Source of the DNA: Pyronema omphalodes
Taxonomy: Eukaryota; Ascomycota; Pezizomycetes; Pezizales; Pyronemataceae
Assembly (NCBI GenBank): GCA_024516155.1
Contig: JAJJXM010000005.1
Coordinates: forward strand, 744,001-808,000
Direction of reading: 5' to 3'
DNA: 64,000 bases
Under the pieces are notes generated by a model. That model ran no database searches. It saw nothing but the letters and a program-made list of their open reading frames with translations, and was not told the origin of the DNA. Within the stretch, counting starts at the first letter, position 1; every line of letters begins with the position of its first letter. A program made the translations under genes and the position numbers. Below, piece by piece: positions 34,301 through 44,756 of this stretch.

Positions 34301-35369
34301 CTAACAAGCACAATAACCGCCCGCCTCACTACTATCCTGCTGTAAATTGACCGCTCCCTCCCTATTTCTCTTCCTAGCTAAACCAGTATTCATCAACTCA
34401 GGCGACTCCACAATCTTATCCACCGTTTCCACGAACGGAGTCTTAATATTCTCCCGAGTCTTTGAGGATACTTCTACGAATCCTGCATTAAACCTATCTG
34501 CCAACGCTTTCCCTTCTTCTGTAGAAACTGCACGTGCTGAGGCTTTATCGATTTTTGAACCAACCTACAAGGGGGGAAGTGTGTTAGCTGCTGGTAATGT
34601 AATGTAATTTATGGCGACCTGGTTCGCAGGGGAACAGGTTACGCAGGTTCGCCAGCCTCAGAAGTCTACAGAGCAGACGGTGGTCTACTTTGTTCCACAG
34701 GTCCCACGCTGGAGCAAGCTATGACGAAATTCCGTGCCGCCCTAACATGGAATCTCGGAATAGTAGGGAGAAAAAGGTAACGTACAAGGTATTTTATAAC
34801 CCCGGGTTCGGCATATCTTGCACACTCGCCGAACCAGTGCTCCATGCTTAGAAAGCTCTCGCGGTTTGAGACGTCATAAACTAGAATGCAACCTTGTGCG
34901 TTTCGGTAGTACTGTTATCTTGTTAGAAAGCCAAGGTTGGGAGAAATGACGGGATGGGAGAAGTGAAGGTAAACATACCGAGCTCGTCAATGTTCTGAAG
35001 CGCTCCTGTCCTGCGGTACTGGGAGTTCGTTAGCTAATTCTCGTTCTTGTTGTCCCTGTTCACTTTTTCTGGTTTCCTGGCAGAAAGTTGCCACCGTCCG
35101 CTGGGAACCTGGCTGGAATTTTTCCCACTGCCTGCCGAACTCGCCCTTGGACTCGGAAAAGAAGCAACCTACTCAAATAACAAAAGTCTATGTGGCTTTC
35201 CCTTTATCGCCAACTTCTTCACTCTAAAATCAACACCAATAGTTGCAGTAGCACTGTCGGTATCGAAGATATCATCGACATATCTCAATAGCAGTGCGGT
35301 TTTTCCGCTGTTACTTGGTCCTATGAGGAGGATTTTAATGGTTGGGTCTTGAGCTGGGGGCGGTGCCAT
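34301..35369 (-). CDS. Rab-like small GTPase (Rab18-like)
   Basis: Exons 35173-35369, 34979-35018, 34786-34911 and 34301-34564; 208 aa. P-loop GPSNSGKT (17-24), switch I TATIGVDF, DTAGQERFR (66-74), SYYRNAQG switch II region and VYDV are all present. The guanine-specificity motif, usually NKxD, reads SKID (124-127). G5 is VSSK. The C-terminus ends GGYCAC, a CxC doubly geranylgeranylated Rab tail. The best fit by feel is the Rab18/SNSGK-type fungal Rab-like group; Ypt1/Sec4 are less likely because of the P-loop. It should control membrane traffic or lipid-droplet/ER contacts, but that is inference. Splice sites were set by the DTAGQE and SSYYRN junctions. Confidence 0.88.
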
Positions 35370-36649
35370 CGTATTTCGTGAATGTATAGAAGCGTAGAAC
35401 GGGGTATTCTATTATCGTTCGGTTGTTGGTTCGAGCGGTGGAAAGAGAAGGTGAGGTAGGTATACTCTTCGGTCGCCGCTGTTTGTCTGTTTATTTATTC
35501 GTGTGATCGGTATTCAGAAGTGAAAGTGGGAAGTTTCGCTCGTTCGTGTGGTTGTATGTATAGAAGTCGTGGTTGTCAGTGAGGAGGATTTGTTGAGCGT
35601 GGTCAGTCGGTAACGTCAGAGCTAGGGACATGGAGGGGAACAGCTAGCTCTAATCCCTGTCTCTCCATAGCACGGGAACCACTAGTGCCGACTTGACAAA
35701 GCCCCTCCAAGGTAAACCAGCTTTGCACGGCAAGACGCACGTGATGGGTTCCCTCACAGCCACCGGACAGGAGAGAGGGTAAGGAATAGGAATGGGAACC
35801 CGAGTTTGTCGTGGTCCTGGCGCTGGAAGTAAGTCGCGGGCCAACTGGAAAGCCTGAGCGCGAGAATGTATGTACCCAAGGTGAGGTGAACACAGGTTCA
35901 ACAAATATCATGGTGAAACATAAAAGCCACGAGCTATAACCATTGGACACCCTGGAAAACTTCAACAAAAAGCTTGTTCCCGAGTCAAGTTGGTTATCTA
36001 GTTTTAAGTTTTAAAGATATTTATTGACGTGATGTATCCTGCCGCCTTCCGAAGCCTGCACCGGCAATTACCAGTCAGGACAGCAGTTGAAGCTCACAAA
36101 ACCCGGAAACAAAGAAGCAGAAGCGGGTTGCCAGCGGATGTTATATGAAGCATGACGCCTATGCATATACGCGGTGCTGTGCCTGTTTGTCCTTTGGCCA
36201 AGATTCGGGGTCTATACCCAAGAACGGGATCGCCATGTGGTCAGCAAGGCACCAACTATATAAGTTCCATGAAGGTCAGATAGAGCCAGCAGATTAAAGT
36301 CTAGATCCTTCACAACTGCCAGCAACTGCCAACGAGGCTGATGAATCCGCGACGGAAGACTGGCTACCGACGTGGCGTCAGCCTTCCGGGCAACGGCTAA
36401 ATACGAACCCTGGGGTAACCCCGCATTCGCTTAGGACACCGCTTCGGGCCGTTAGGTGTAGGACTCTTTTTTCTCGATGTATGGTGAATCATTATTGGAA
36501 AGATAATTTTATGGGTGGATCACACTTAAGAGACAGCTGATTCAATTTATGGGTAAAGTAATTTTATGACATCACAATAAGCTTCAAGTCAGCGAATCAT
36601 TGTTTATGATTGATATGTTGTATCAGGCTACCAACTCATGACATCCCAT
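35370..36649. other. GC-richer, gene-free tract with structured end
   Basis: After the Rab promoter (35370-35600) comes 35600-36470, visibly richer in G+C than its surroundings, without a supported gene. It may be a decayed element of unknown type. Its right end (36346-36459) is a chain of short perfect inverted repeats followed by six T (see findings). Confidence 0.4.
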
Positions 36650-36870
36650 CGTTTCAACCTAACGGCAAACTTATTCTATCGAAAAAAAAAATGATATAAC
36701 ACAGCGAATTCTGTGAATAAAATCATAGAATACCAATAAGAAGATATACCATCCGCGCTCTAGCCATCATTCCAACACCACGAAAAGAGCCTCTAGGGCC
36801 ATAACATCCTTGCACAGCTGTCTCACGGGCAGAACCCTAACCAAGCCTCGCTGATCATTACCTCGTTGTT
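36650..36870. repeat. Left copy of a ~210-bp direct repeat flanking unit A
   Basis: Shares blocks TCAACCTAA, GATTCTGT/GAATTCTGTGAATAAA, ATAGACCATCCGCGC / ATATACCATCCGCGC, GGGCCATAACATCCTT / GGGCTATAACATCCTT and CTCACGGG(C/T)AGAACC with 40670-40880, in the same orientation about 4.0 kb away. Confidence 0.7.
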
Positions 36871-37574
36871 GCCGGTGTAATTGGATGAGATTACGTATGG
36901 TGCACAATATAGTTTTGTAAAGAGTTTCTAGTTTGGACTAATTGTAAAGAAAGACAGTTCTATTCGTATCACCACTCAGGGGATGGGGAGGTAATTAGGT
37001 GTGGGTGTGGGGGTGGATGTTTCCGGCCTCAAAAGCTAGTCATCGGGATACTGTAGATGAAATATAGAGGCGTGCGGCTTTTCTGTTGATGTCATCGTGT
37101 GTTTTTCCTCTTCGGCGGAGTTGGATCTTTTCTCTGGCGCTATCTTCTCTCCTCTTCGTTAATACACTCTACCACCTCTGCTGGTACAGAGCATTAAGCG
37201 AGCTATATACAAGTGAGCTGTGTAAATACAGAAAAGAGTCAACCCTCATCTATGAGAGATCTGTGAGTGCCAAGCCCCGAGTCGCCATACATGAACCACT
37301 ACCGAGTCCCAGCAACACATTGTCCAGCAGCCAGTCCAATCCTAGGAGGGTGCCAAGCTTGAGTCGTCAACCATGAATGGCTGTAAAATGTGGGACGCTA
37401 ACCCAAGGCATATTGATGACGCTAATGAGCTTTAAGCGAGGTGGGTAGAATTCAAGTATTCGTCTTCTCCTCCATTTCCGCTACTCTCTCCTACATCTTT
37501 CTCTCGAACCGAACAAATGTTTGCCAACATTTCACCATTTCTAATTACTCAATATCAGGACGGACCGCAGGAAC

Positions 37575-38224
37575 ATGAGCAGAGATATCATGAAGATATC
37601 TAAATGGAATGATCACTCATTACTCTTTACGCGGCTACAACCTACCTCATACCGGTTACTTCATAATACACCGTCCGCAACCCGCTCGGCATCTCCGTTT
37701 CGACTCGGCTTCTTTTTTGGCTGTCAATCTGCCGGATCCTGTGTCAACGCTTTTGTCTTCTCGCTATGGTTGTCCTTAACGTTTATTCTGCAGACCCGTC
37801 GCAAGTTAAAGGTGAGTTGTTACCCCTTAAATCCTTGATAGCTGTCAATAAAGAAACTTGACTGACGCTTAATGAAGGGTAATTAATAGTACTATGCAAC
37901 TCTTCGGGATGCGGAGCGAGAGAGACTATCTGTGAGTGATGACGATGTGGGGGGACTATATGGAAAGGGTGGGGGTGAAAATAGGTGGTGCCAGTGGTAC
38001 TGAAAGGAGGAATGGAGGAGGACGACGAACTGGATCTTGAGCCGGTCCTGGATTTGGAAATGAACCTGGTGAAGGAATGGAATACAGTTGATGATGCTGG
38101 ATGGTATTCAATAATTGTAAGTTCTTGTCTCCCGCACGGGTTGTTGAAAGATTCTTGAAATAGGTTTGCTAACGTTCCCTTGAACTAGTTTTCGGTCAAA
38201 ACAGAAACAACGAATCATGTCTGA
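37575..38224 (+). pseudogene. Gene X, copy A: single-membrane-segment protein, frame uncertain
   Basis: Exon 1 37575-37811 encodes 79 residues with an Arg/Ser/Pro-rich N-terminal part (LLFTRLQPTSYRLLHNTP) and a hydrophobic segment (AFVFSLWLSLTFILQTRR). Donor GTGAGT. Exon 2 is 37890-38116 and exon 3 is 38189-38224 (FSVKTETTNHV and stop). The ends are conserved with copy B. Exon 2 is 227 nt, so its first half (YYATLRDAERERL) and its acidic second half (EEDDELDLEPVLDLEMNLV) are in different frames. A 38-nt micro-intron ending AAAATAG would reconcile them; otherwise this is a frameshifted copy. The N-terminus resembles a mitochondrial presequence or a type II anchor. The family is not recognised. 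Confidence 0.45.
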
Positions 38225-38525
38225 AAGCCACCAGGCTACGGAATTCATTCCTACGATGGAAAGTGCTCCCACTTTAACTCTCTGGACTGGCGTCTGGTGG
38301 TGGCCTCCTTTCCTTCGTTACAAGCATTACTCCACTTGGAGTTTTTCACATCGTCTCGCGGGGCTACGCATCGACTGCGAAGAAAACCAAACCAGATACA
38401 GTGAGAAATGCCACTGGGCCGTCTCATGTAACCGCTTTATCGATCGAATTTCCCCTGCGCTGCGAAGATGTCCTCCATTCGATAACGCAACTACCTTTCT
38501 GACATCACCCAACCCCCCCGCTGGA

Positions 38526-39905
38526 GTTGGTTCTGATGCATCATGCGTCAGGATACGACTGCAGCGGCAGCTTAACCTCCTTTCGTCCCTTCTAAAACCG
38601 ACTCCGGTGTAAAACGTTTTGCTTCCCCTCAGAGATTCCACCTCGCCAGAGTTGGTTCAGATGCATCATGCGTCTGGAAGCGCCTGCAGCGACGGCCTTA
38701 TCAGGCCTCCTTCCTCTTTCTCTGAAGCCGACTTCGGCATATTTCCCTGCGGGATCTTCTGATATATCCAACGATTGGAATATACAGGCCTATCGTCACT
38801 TTTCTTCTCCTGTGATATTCTCTCGTTTCAACGCTCATGAGTGCGAGAGAATATGTTGGAGCAGAATAAGGAGGATGGTATCTGAAATAGGTTCTCATTT
38901 CGGCCCTTGCCCTGTTGAGTTCTTGCAACTATGAATGCTGGAGGACGAAAAGAACAGCTACGACAGATGCAGCTCACCAACCCCCGGTCTTTGTGGGTTT
39001 CTTCATGCGCTTTCGAACACCTTCAACACTTTTGTTGAATTGTTTTGGCCCGTGGAAGGAGTTGTCTGTGCTGGTGTTCCTTCCTCTCTTTTCAAGCCGA
39101 CTTCGGCAAAGTTCAAACTAATGCCGTTGCATTCCCTGGGGGATTGTGGCTTGCCCGGGTTGGTTCAGATGCATCATGCGTCTGTATCCGACTACAGTAG
39201 CAACCGAATTCCCTTCCTCTCCTTTTCAAGCCGACTTCGGCATATTACCCCACGGGATCTTCTGGTATATTCAACAATTAGAATATACAGGCCTCACCAC
39301 TTTTCTTCTCCTGTGAGATCCCTTCATTTTAAAGCTCATGAATGTTAGAGAATACATTCGAGCAGAATAAGCAAGATGATATCTGAAATGGTTTCTCATG
39401 TCTGCTCTTGGCCTGCTTGGATATCACAACGATGCATGCTCAATGCCGAAATGATCAGCAATGACAGATACAGCTCTCCAACTGCATGTTTCTCTGCTTG
39501 CGCTTTCGAACACCTTCAACACTGGTTGAAGAATTTTGGCACCAAAAGAGGAAGTGTCTGCTCGGGTGTACAAGCTCAGCTGTTGGTTTTTGTCTCGACT
39601 CTGCGACCCTGTAATGATAGGTGGTTGGGAATGACACAATTCCCACTCGTTGCTTTGTTGAATCCAACTTTGGATCAAGCGAAAATGAGATTTCTTTGGG
39701 CACCTTTACCGAATCTAATTTCGCCGTCTTTCTTCGTCTCTCGAAGATATTGGGGATCCAGAGAACGTCACCCTCGCTTGGTGTTCTCTGTTTTCACTCA
39801 AGCGTTAATCCAAACTTGGATATTATCAACCGAGCATAATGAAAACGAAACTTGGTTCAACTCATTGATCCATTTTTTAATCCAACTTTGGATAAAAAAA
39901 AATCA
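38526..39905 (+). repeat. Dyad-rich sub-repeat array of unit A
   Basis: Sub-repeats starting GTTGGTTCAGATGCATCATG at 38651 and 39159 (period 508), with a partial earlier copy at 38526 and a trailing partial after 39490. Each holds a fixed series of short inverted repeats: GCCGA-CT-TCGGC, TATATCCA...TTGGAATATA, an 11-bp arm ATATTCTCTCG (38815-38825 with 38844-38854), TTCAACA...TGTTGAA and others. Confidence 0.7.
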
Positions 39906-40669
39906 ACAACGAGGAATAGGAAGAAGAAGAAACCAGGTTGGAGTTGGACGAGAAGTCCTTGCTCCGCTGCAATAACGACCACGCCGTTGCAAACTCTCGT
40001 CTCGAGGAAGATACCGAAACTGAAGTGCGCGAGAATGAAGCAGACTTTGAATTCCTTTTGTCTGTTTTTTCTTGTGGCCGGTATGCGGCCTGATTTATGT
40101 GTCGGCTGTTGGGGTGGTGAAGATGAAAAGGAAGAAGATCATGGGCCATGGCTACATGTAGGACAACAGGACGGCGAGGAAGAAGGATAAAGCGCCAGTC
40201 AGGTTTCTGGACGGTTTGTCTGTGTTTTGGGATGCGGTTTGCTCTGGTTGACTTTTGGTTGTTGCGGTGGAGATAAATAGTAAGGTTGGAATGAAAAAGT
40301 AAATGGGAAAGACAAAGAATATGTATTATAAAAGACCATGATGCGAGATACTGTATATAGTAATGAACACTAATTATTCTTTATTCTATACTTAACTACG
40401 ATAGCATTGGCTTACCCTACGATGTTCTCCCTGATCGGTTGCCTACATACCCTATATATATGTACCCGGATCCCGTATATGTTTAATCGCAATTCATTGT
40501 TTACTAGAGATATAGGCTTCTACAGTACTGATAAATGAAATAGCACCGAAAAAAGCATTCCGTTCATTATTAAGAAATATTGAGCATCTAAAGCCCGGCA
40601 TTTTAATCACAGTGCAACATAGTCTACCAGCCTATGAATCTCTAGGTCAGAGTGCATCCCTTCAACCTA

Positions 40670-40880
40670 ATCACCAACTTCATCTATCAGAAAACCTATA
40701 TAACCAAGCTGATTCTGTCAATAAATCCCTCAATATCATAAGACGATAGACCATCCGCGCCCTATGCATCAATCCAACCCGTCAAACAGAGCTTCCATTA
40801 TCCAAGGCCGGGGCTATAACATCCTTTCACAGCAGCCTCACGGGTAGAACCATAACCAAACCTTACTGGGCTGCATAAAT
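40670..40880. repeat. Right copy of the ~210-bp direct repeat flanking unit A
   Basis: The partner of 36650-36870, same orientation. It lies directly left of the LINE insertion. Confidence 0.7.
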
Positions 40881-40897
40881 ATCCGCAGATTGTTAAT

Positions 40898-41710
40898 GAT
40901 TTATTTATTTATTTATTGAATCATACGCTGACCGAGGCCTAAAAGGCCCATGCAGGAAAAAACAACAAAACACCCAATACCCGTCCTCATGAAACTAACC
41001 ACTTTATGAGGCCCCTCAATCTCCTTTACCCCAGATATCCACCTGATTACGATATGAAAAAACAAAGAACAGAAAAAGAGACAACAAAATCAACACCGAG
41101 AAAAAGAAAAAAAGAGTGACATAGATCACCGCGAACAAACACCTTCGTTTAAATGTAAGTTCTGAGTGGTACCTTTATGGTATCCTACTCCAATCTCTTT
41201 CCGACACCTGTCCATTGAAGAAAATCTAATACATGTTCTGTCAACCGTTCATCCTGGAACAACGCCACCACATTCATCCTTGTCCCTCGACCCATTTTCT
41301 TCCCTTTCAACTTCTCAACCTTCTTGTTCAGCACCAAGAGATCTCTCTTCAATGCCTTACATTCGCCAAACAGGTGTCCCCGGGTTTGTCTTTTTCCCGA
41401 ATTGCAAAACCAGCAACTATCCGAGTCTTTCTTCTTGACTCGTACAAGATATGTCCTAATTAGAGCGTGGCCGGACGCTAATTGGAGGAAAACAGCTGCT
41501 TTCCTTTCTGGGATCTTCTGAAGAGCCTGTCTTATTCCCCAGGATTTTTTTGGTCGGTAGGACCGGCTGTTTTCCAGGTTTGTCTTAATCCATTCTGTCG
41601 TGAGTTTGGTAGATCGTTCTGTGGCGAGCTGGTTGACATGAGCAAGTGATGCCCGATGGTTAATTATTCTCCGACATACAATCAAAGCAAACATACTTCG
41701 ACAACCTCAA
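40898..41710 (-). mobile_element. 5'-truncated Tad-like LINE
   Basis: On the minus strand: the C-terminal end of a reverse-transcriptase ORF (41185-41694), then a ~270-bp 3' UTR, then an (AATA)n tail at 40898-40922. The 3' UTR is shared with the fragment at 15478-15680. Truncation at the 5' side near 41700 is typical of incomplete reverse transcription. It separates tandem units A and B and must postdate that duplication or have carried along with one copy. Confidence 0.75.
41185..41694 (-). pseudogene. C-terminal fragment of LINE ORF2
   Basis: 169 codons open. The downstream portion (RKAAVFLQLASGHALIRTYL) and a C-x2-C...H-x4-C zinc-binding pattern (CWFC ... HLFGEC) are as at the end of fungal LINE ORF2 proteins. 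The reverse-transcriptase core and endonuclease are missing, so this is a dead remnant. Confidence 0.7.
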
Positions 41711-42584
41711 CAAGAAATGACGATACATCAAATCTTTTTTGTGCAATTCCAACCATCTCACAACCCGCGTTCTTGAAAGCCGTTAATTGCCATCTCGAAT
41801 CATTGCTTTACAAGGGTTGCTATTAAATGCTTGGGAATTTGCTCTTATTTAAATATGTATGTAGTCACCACCCCAGATAACATGCTTATGAAACATATTG
41901 AATCACTCGGTTTTATTGACTTTCATTTCCGGATCAGTTTTGGGCATGAGACATATCTCTGGGGTGACGCTCAGAAATGTGCTGGGTATACCTAGAAGTT
42001 AGAGAATAAATGAACCTGGAAGTGATGTTATAATTAACTAGCAACCCAGAACTTCGCATAGGATGCATGAATACCTTCTACAATAAGGGTAAGATTAGGA
42101 AGTTCCTTGGTATGTCATACACTATCGTGATAACCTGTTTGCTTTTTCTCTTGATACTGTAGAAAAACTTGTGAAATAGGTGATATGGAACCGTTGATGG
42201 CACGATTTATCCATTGGAAGCTTTAAGCGGCAAGCCTTGATGGTGGTTTTATCAGACGAGGACAGAACACTACAGGCTTTTAAATTTTTGCTAGGAAAAC
42301 AATGGAAATCATACTTCGGTGGTTCGGTGGTTCGGTCTTCACCCAGCAAGAATGTCGTCTGCATATTTTACAGAACTTTGAATTAATATATATCGTTATG
42401 TCATATTTCGAACTTCTGTTCTAAAAGGTTAAGAAGAGTTGGCCTGGACTAACTATGGCCATACAGGTTGCACTATCAGAAAAATGGAAATGACAGCGCG
42501 TAAGGTTTTTGATCTGTCTCTTACGGCTGAAGCTCGATGGGGAGCTTTACCGATAGATGGCTCAGGCTGATGGAAACGACAATT
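41711..42584. other. Spacer between the LINE and unit B
   Basis: No supported gene; frames such as 42122-42364 minus are short and featureless. Confidence 0.4.
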
Positions 42585-42673
42585 CCGAAGTGGCAGATTG
42601 GGCTTAGGGGTGATATTGTGGAGGAGGGGCATTGTAGGATAGTTAGAGTGCAGAGGTGGGTTCGGACAGACAT
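42585..42673 (-). pseudogene. Broken 5' end of gene T in unit B
   Basis: The minus-strand frame from the ATG at 42673 gives MSVRTHLCTLTILQ followed by a Ser-rich stretch and SPLSPICHF. This matches the first ~29 residues of gene T (MSIRTHLYTLTILQ...SPICPF) at 47498-48098. Similarity stops after that and no second exon is found, so only a fragment remains. Its promoter side (42690-43150) also matches 48110-48590. Confidence 0.65.
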
Positions 42674-43841
42674 GATGGAGTGTGGCTTCTGATTGGGAGT
42701 TGATATTAGTGAAAGAGACTTGCGTGACGATGAGGATGGTGACTGGTGACTGGTAATTGTGTATTACATACGGAGATGGAGTATTCGGGGAAGTCTAACA
42801 GTGTTATATGGATTTGATCTTAAATCTCATTGATATACTGCGGGAAGTATTGCTTGATATTACTAACCGTTATCGGGCGTGATTCCGGTTATGCGAAATT
42901 CAGAAAAGACCCGCCACCGATTTATGTCAACCGCAATCGGAAAGCTCTTCCATTCACCTACAGGATAAAATACGAGGCCTTATAACGTTTTGGTAAAAGA
43001 AGCAATGATGATTCTGAATCGAAGATCTTTTTCTGGCTGTATCACCGTTGTGCCTGGTTTTCGACCAGTCGAGTAGAGTTAGCTGATACTCGGTGTCTAG
43101 ACTATTAATTACTTCGTCATTATCTGTACAATTTGATGAGATTACTTCTTCCGCAGAAATAGGTTTATTTCGGAGTTTTTATTATTTAGACTGATTCAAA
43201 AGAAAACCAGACCTGTTAATTTTACGACCCAGGGGATTGAGTAGCGAGTGCGGGAACGACTAGTGTTTCCGGCTCCATATTGCTATAGGGGATACTGTAG
43301 ATAGAAGATGATAGAGTCTGGAACCCCGACTGATATTATTATGCTGTGATATATTCTGCTGCGTCGCCTCTTCGGCCGGGTTGAATCTCTCCGCCATCGC
43401 TACCTCCTCTCCTTTTCGTTGATACACTCTCCTGCCGCAGCTGCTGCTAACAATCAAGCGAGCTATATACGAAAGGACTACGTAAATACAGCGAAGCGTA
43501 GGATCTCAGTTTACGTGGAATGGAAGAATGCCAAGCCCCGAGTCGCCATACATGAACACCTTTGTCAAGCCCAATCCCAGTAGGGCGCCAAGCTTGAGTC
43601 GTCAACCATGAATGGCTGTAAAATGTGGGACGCTAGCCCAAAGCACATTTACAACGCTAATGGGCTTAACTTGCAAGGTGGATAGTAGTATTTGTCTTCT
43701 CCTCCATTCCCTCTGTTCTCTCCTACATCGTCCTCTGAGTTCGGAACGAATCTTTGTCAACATTTTACCATTTTCAATTACTCAACATTACGATGGACTG
43801 CTGATCGATGAACTGAGATACTTCTGAAACGGAGATCGATA

Positions 43842-44443
43842 ATGCTCTTTACGCGACTACAACCTGCCTCATACCGGTTGATTCATAACACACCGTCCGC
43901 AGTCCGCTCGGCATCTCCGTTTCGACTCGGCTTCTTTTCTGGCTGTCGACCTGCCGGATTTGGAGTCAAAGCTTTGGTCTTCTCACTTTGGTTGTCCTTA
44001 ACGTTTATTCTACATACCCGTCGTAGATGTATGGTAAGTTACTATTCTCTTGAACCCTGGTAGCTATTAAAAGAGACTTGACTGAGGCTTGATAAAGGAC
44101 AGATGATAGTATTACGGAACTCTTCGGGATGCGAGGAGAGTGGGACTGTCTCTGAGGGATGACGGTGCGGGGGGACTATCTGGAAAGGGTGGGGGTGAAA
44201 ATAGGTGGTGCAAGTGGTACTGAAAGAAGGAATGGGGAGGACGATGAACTGGACCTTGAGCCGGTCCTGGATCTGCGAATGAAACTGGTGGAGGAAAGAA
44301 ATAAGGTTGATGATGCTAAATGGGATTCAATAATTGTAAGTTCTTGTCTTCTGCACGGGTTGTTGAAAGCTTCTTGAAATAGGTTTGCTAACGTTCCCTT
44401 TAACTAGTTTTCGGTCAAAACAGAAACAACGAATCATGTCTGA
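43842..44443 (+). pseudogene. Gene X, copy B: single-membrane-segment protein, frame uncertain
   Basis: Exon 1 43842-44033 (64 codons, MLFTRLQPASYRLIHNTP then ALVFSLWLSLTFILHTRRRC), exon 2 44110-44335 (226 nt), exon 3 44408-44443 (FSVKTETTNHV and stop). As in copy A, the two halves of exon 2 are open in different frames (YYGTLRDARRVGLSLRDDG, then ERRNGEDDELDLEPVLDLRM); a 40-nt micro-intron ending AAAATAG would restore phase here, but from a donor not homologous to that in A. Either a real odd intron or independent frameshifts. Best preserved of the three copies. Confidence 0.45.
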
Positions 44444-44756
44444 AAGCCACCAGGCTACGGAATTCATTCCTACGATGGAAAGTGCTCCCACTTTGACTCG
44501 CTGGACTGGCGTCTGGTGGTGGCCTCCTTTCCTTCATTACAATAATTACTCCACCGGGAGTTTTTAACATTGTCTCGCGGGGATACGCATCGACTGCGAA
44601 GAAAACGAAACCGGATACAGTGAGAAAAGCCGCTGGGCCGTCTCATGTAGCCGCTTTATCGATCGGATTTCTCTTGCGCTTCGAAGATGTCCTCCATTCG
44701 ATAACGCAATTACCTTTCTGACATCACCCAACCCCCCCCCCCCCCCCCCCGCTGGA

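Larger units (their letters stand above)
36880..40645 (+). repeat. Tandem unit A
   Basis: The first of three diverged head-to-tail copies of one segment. Shared landmarks are GGCTGTAAAATGTGGGACGC (37377), the exon 1-3 blocks of gene X, GATGCATCATGCGTC (38533, 38660, 39168), AAGCCGACTTCGGC, CCTTCAACAC (39018, 39511), ATCCAACTTTGGAT and GTAATGAACACT (about 40360). Copies differ by many substitutions and small indels, so the duplications are not recent. Confidence 0.8.

Noticed and set aside
35603..35968. 121-codon minus-strand frame in the GC-richer tract
   Set aside because: No domain and no splice-linked extension; the tract looks like decayed repeat.
36337..36360. Hammerhead ribozyme core (CTGATGA followed by a small stem)
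   Set aside because: The bases after the stem read GAC rather than the required GAA, and no cleavage site or stem III closes.
36346..36472. HDV-like ribozyme
   Set aside because: The loop between the putative P1 strands is too short for P3/L3 and no P2 partner is found.
38217..38612. 131-codon frame starting MSESHQATEF in unit A
   Set aside because: Overlaps the end of gene X in another frame, is cut to 60 codons in B and destroyed in C.
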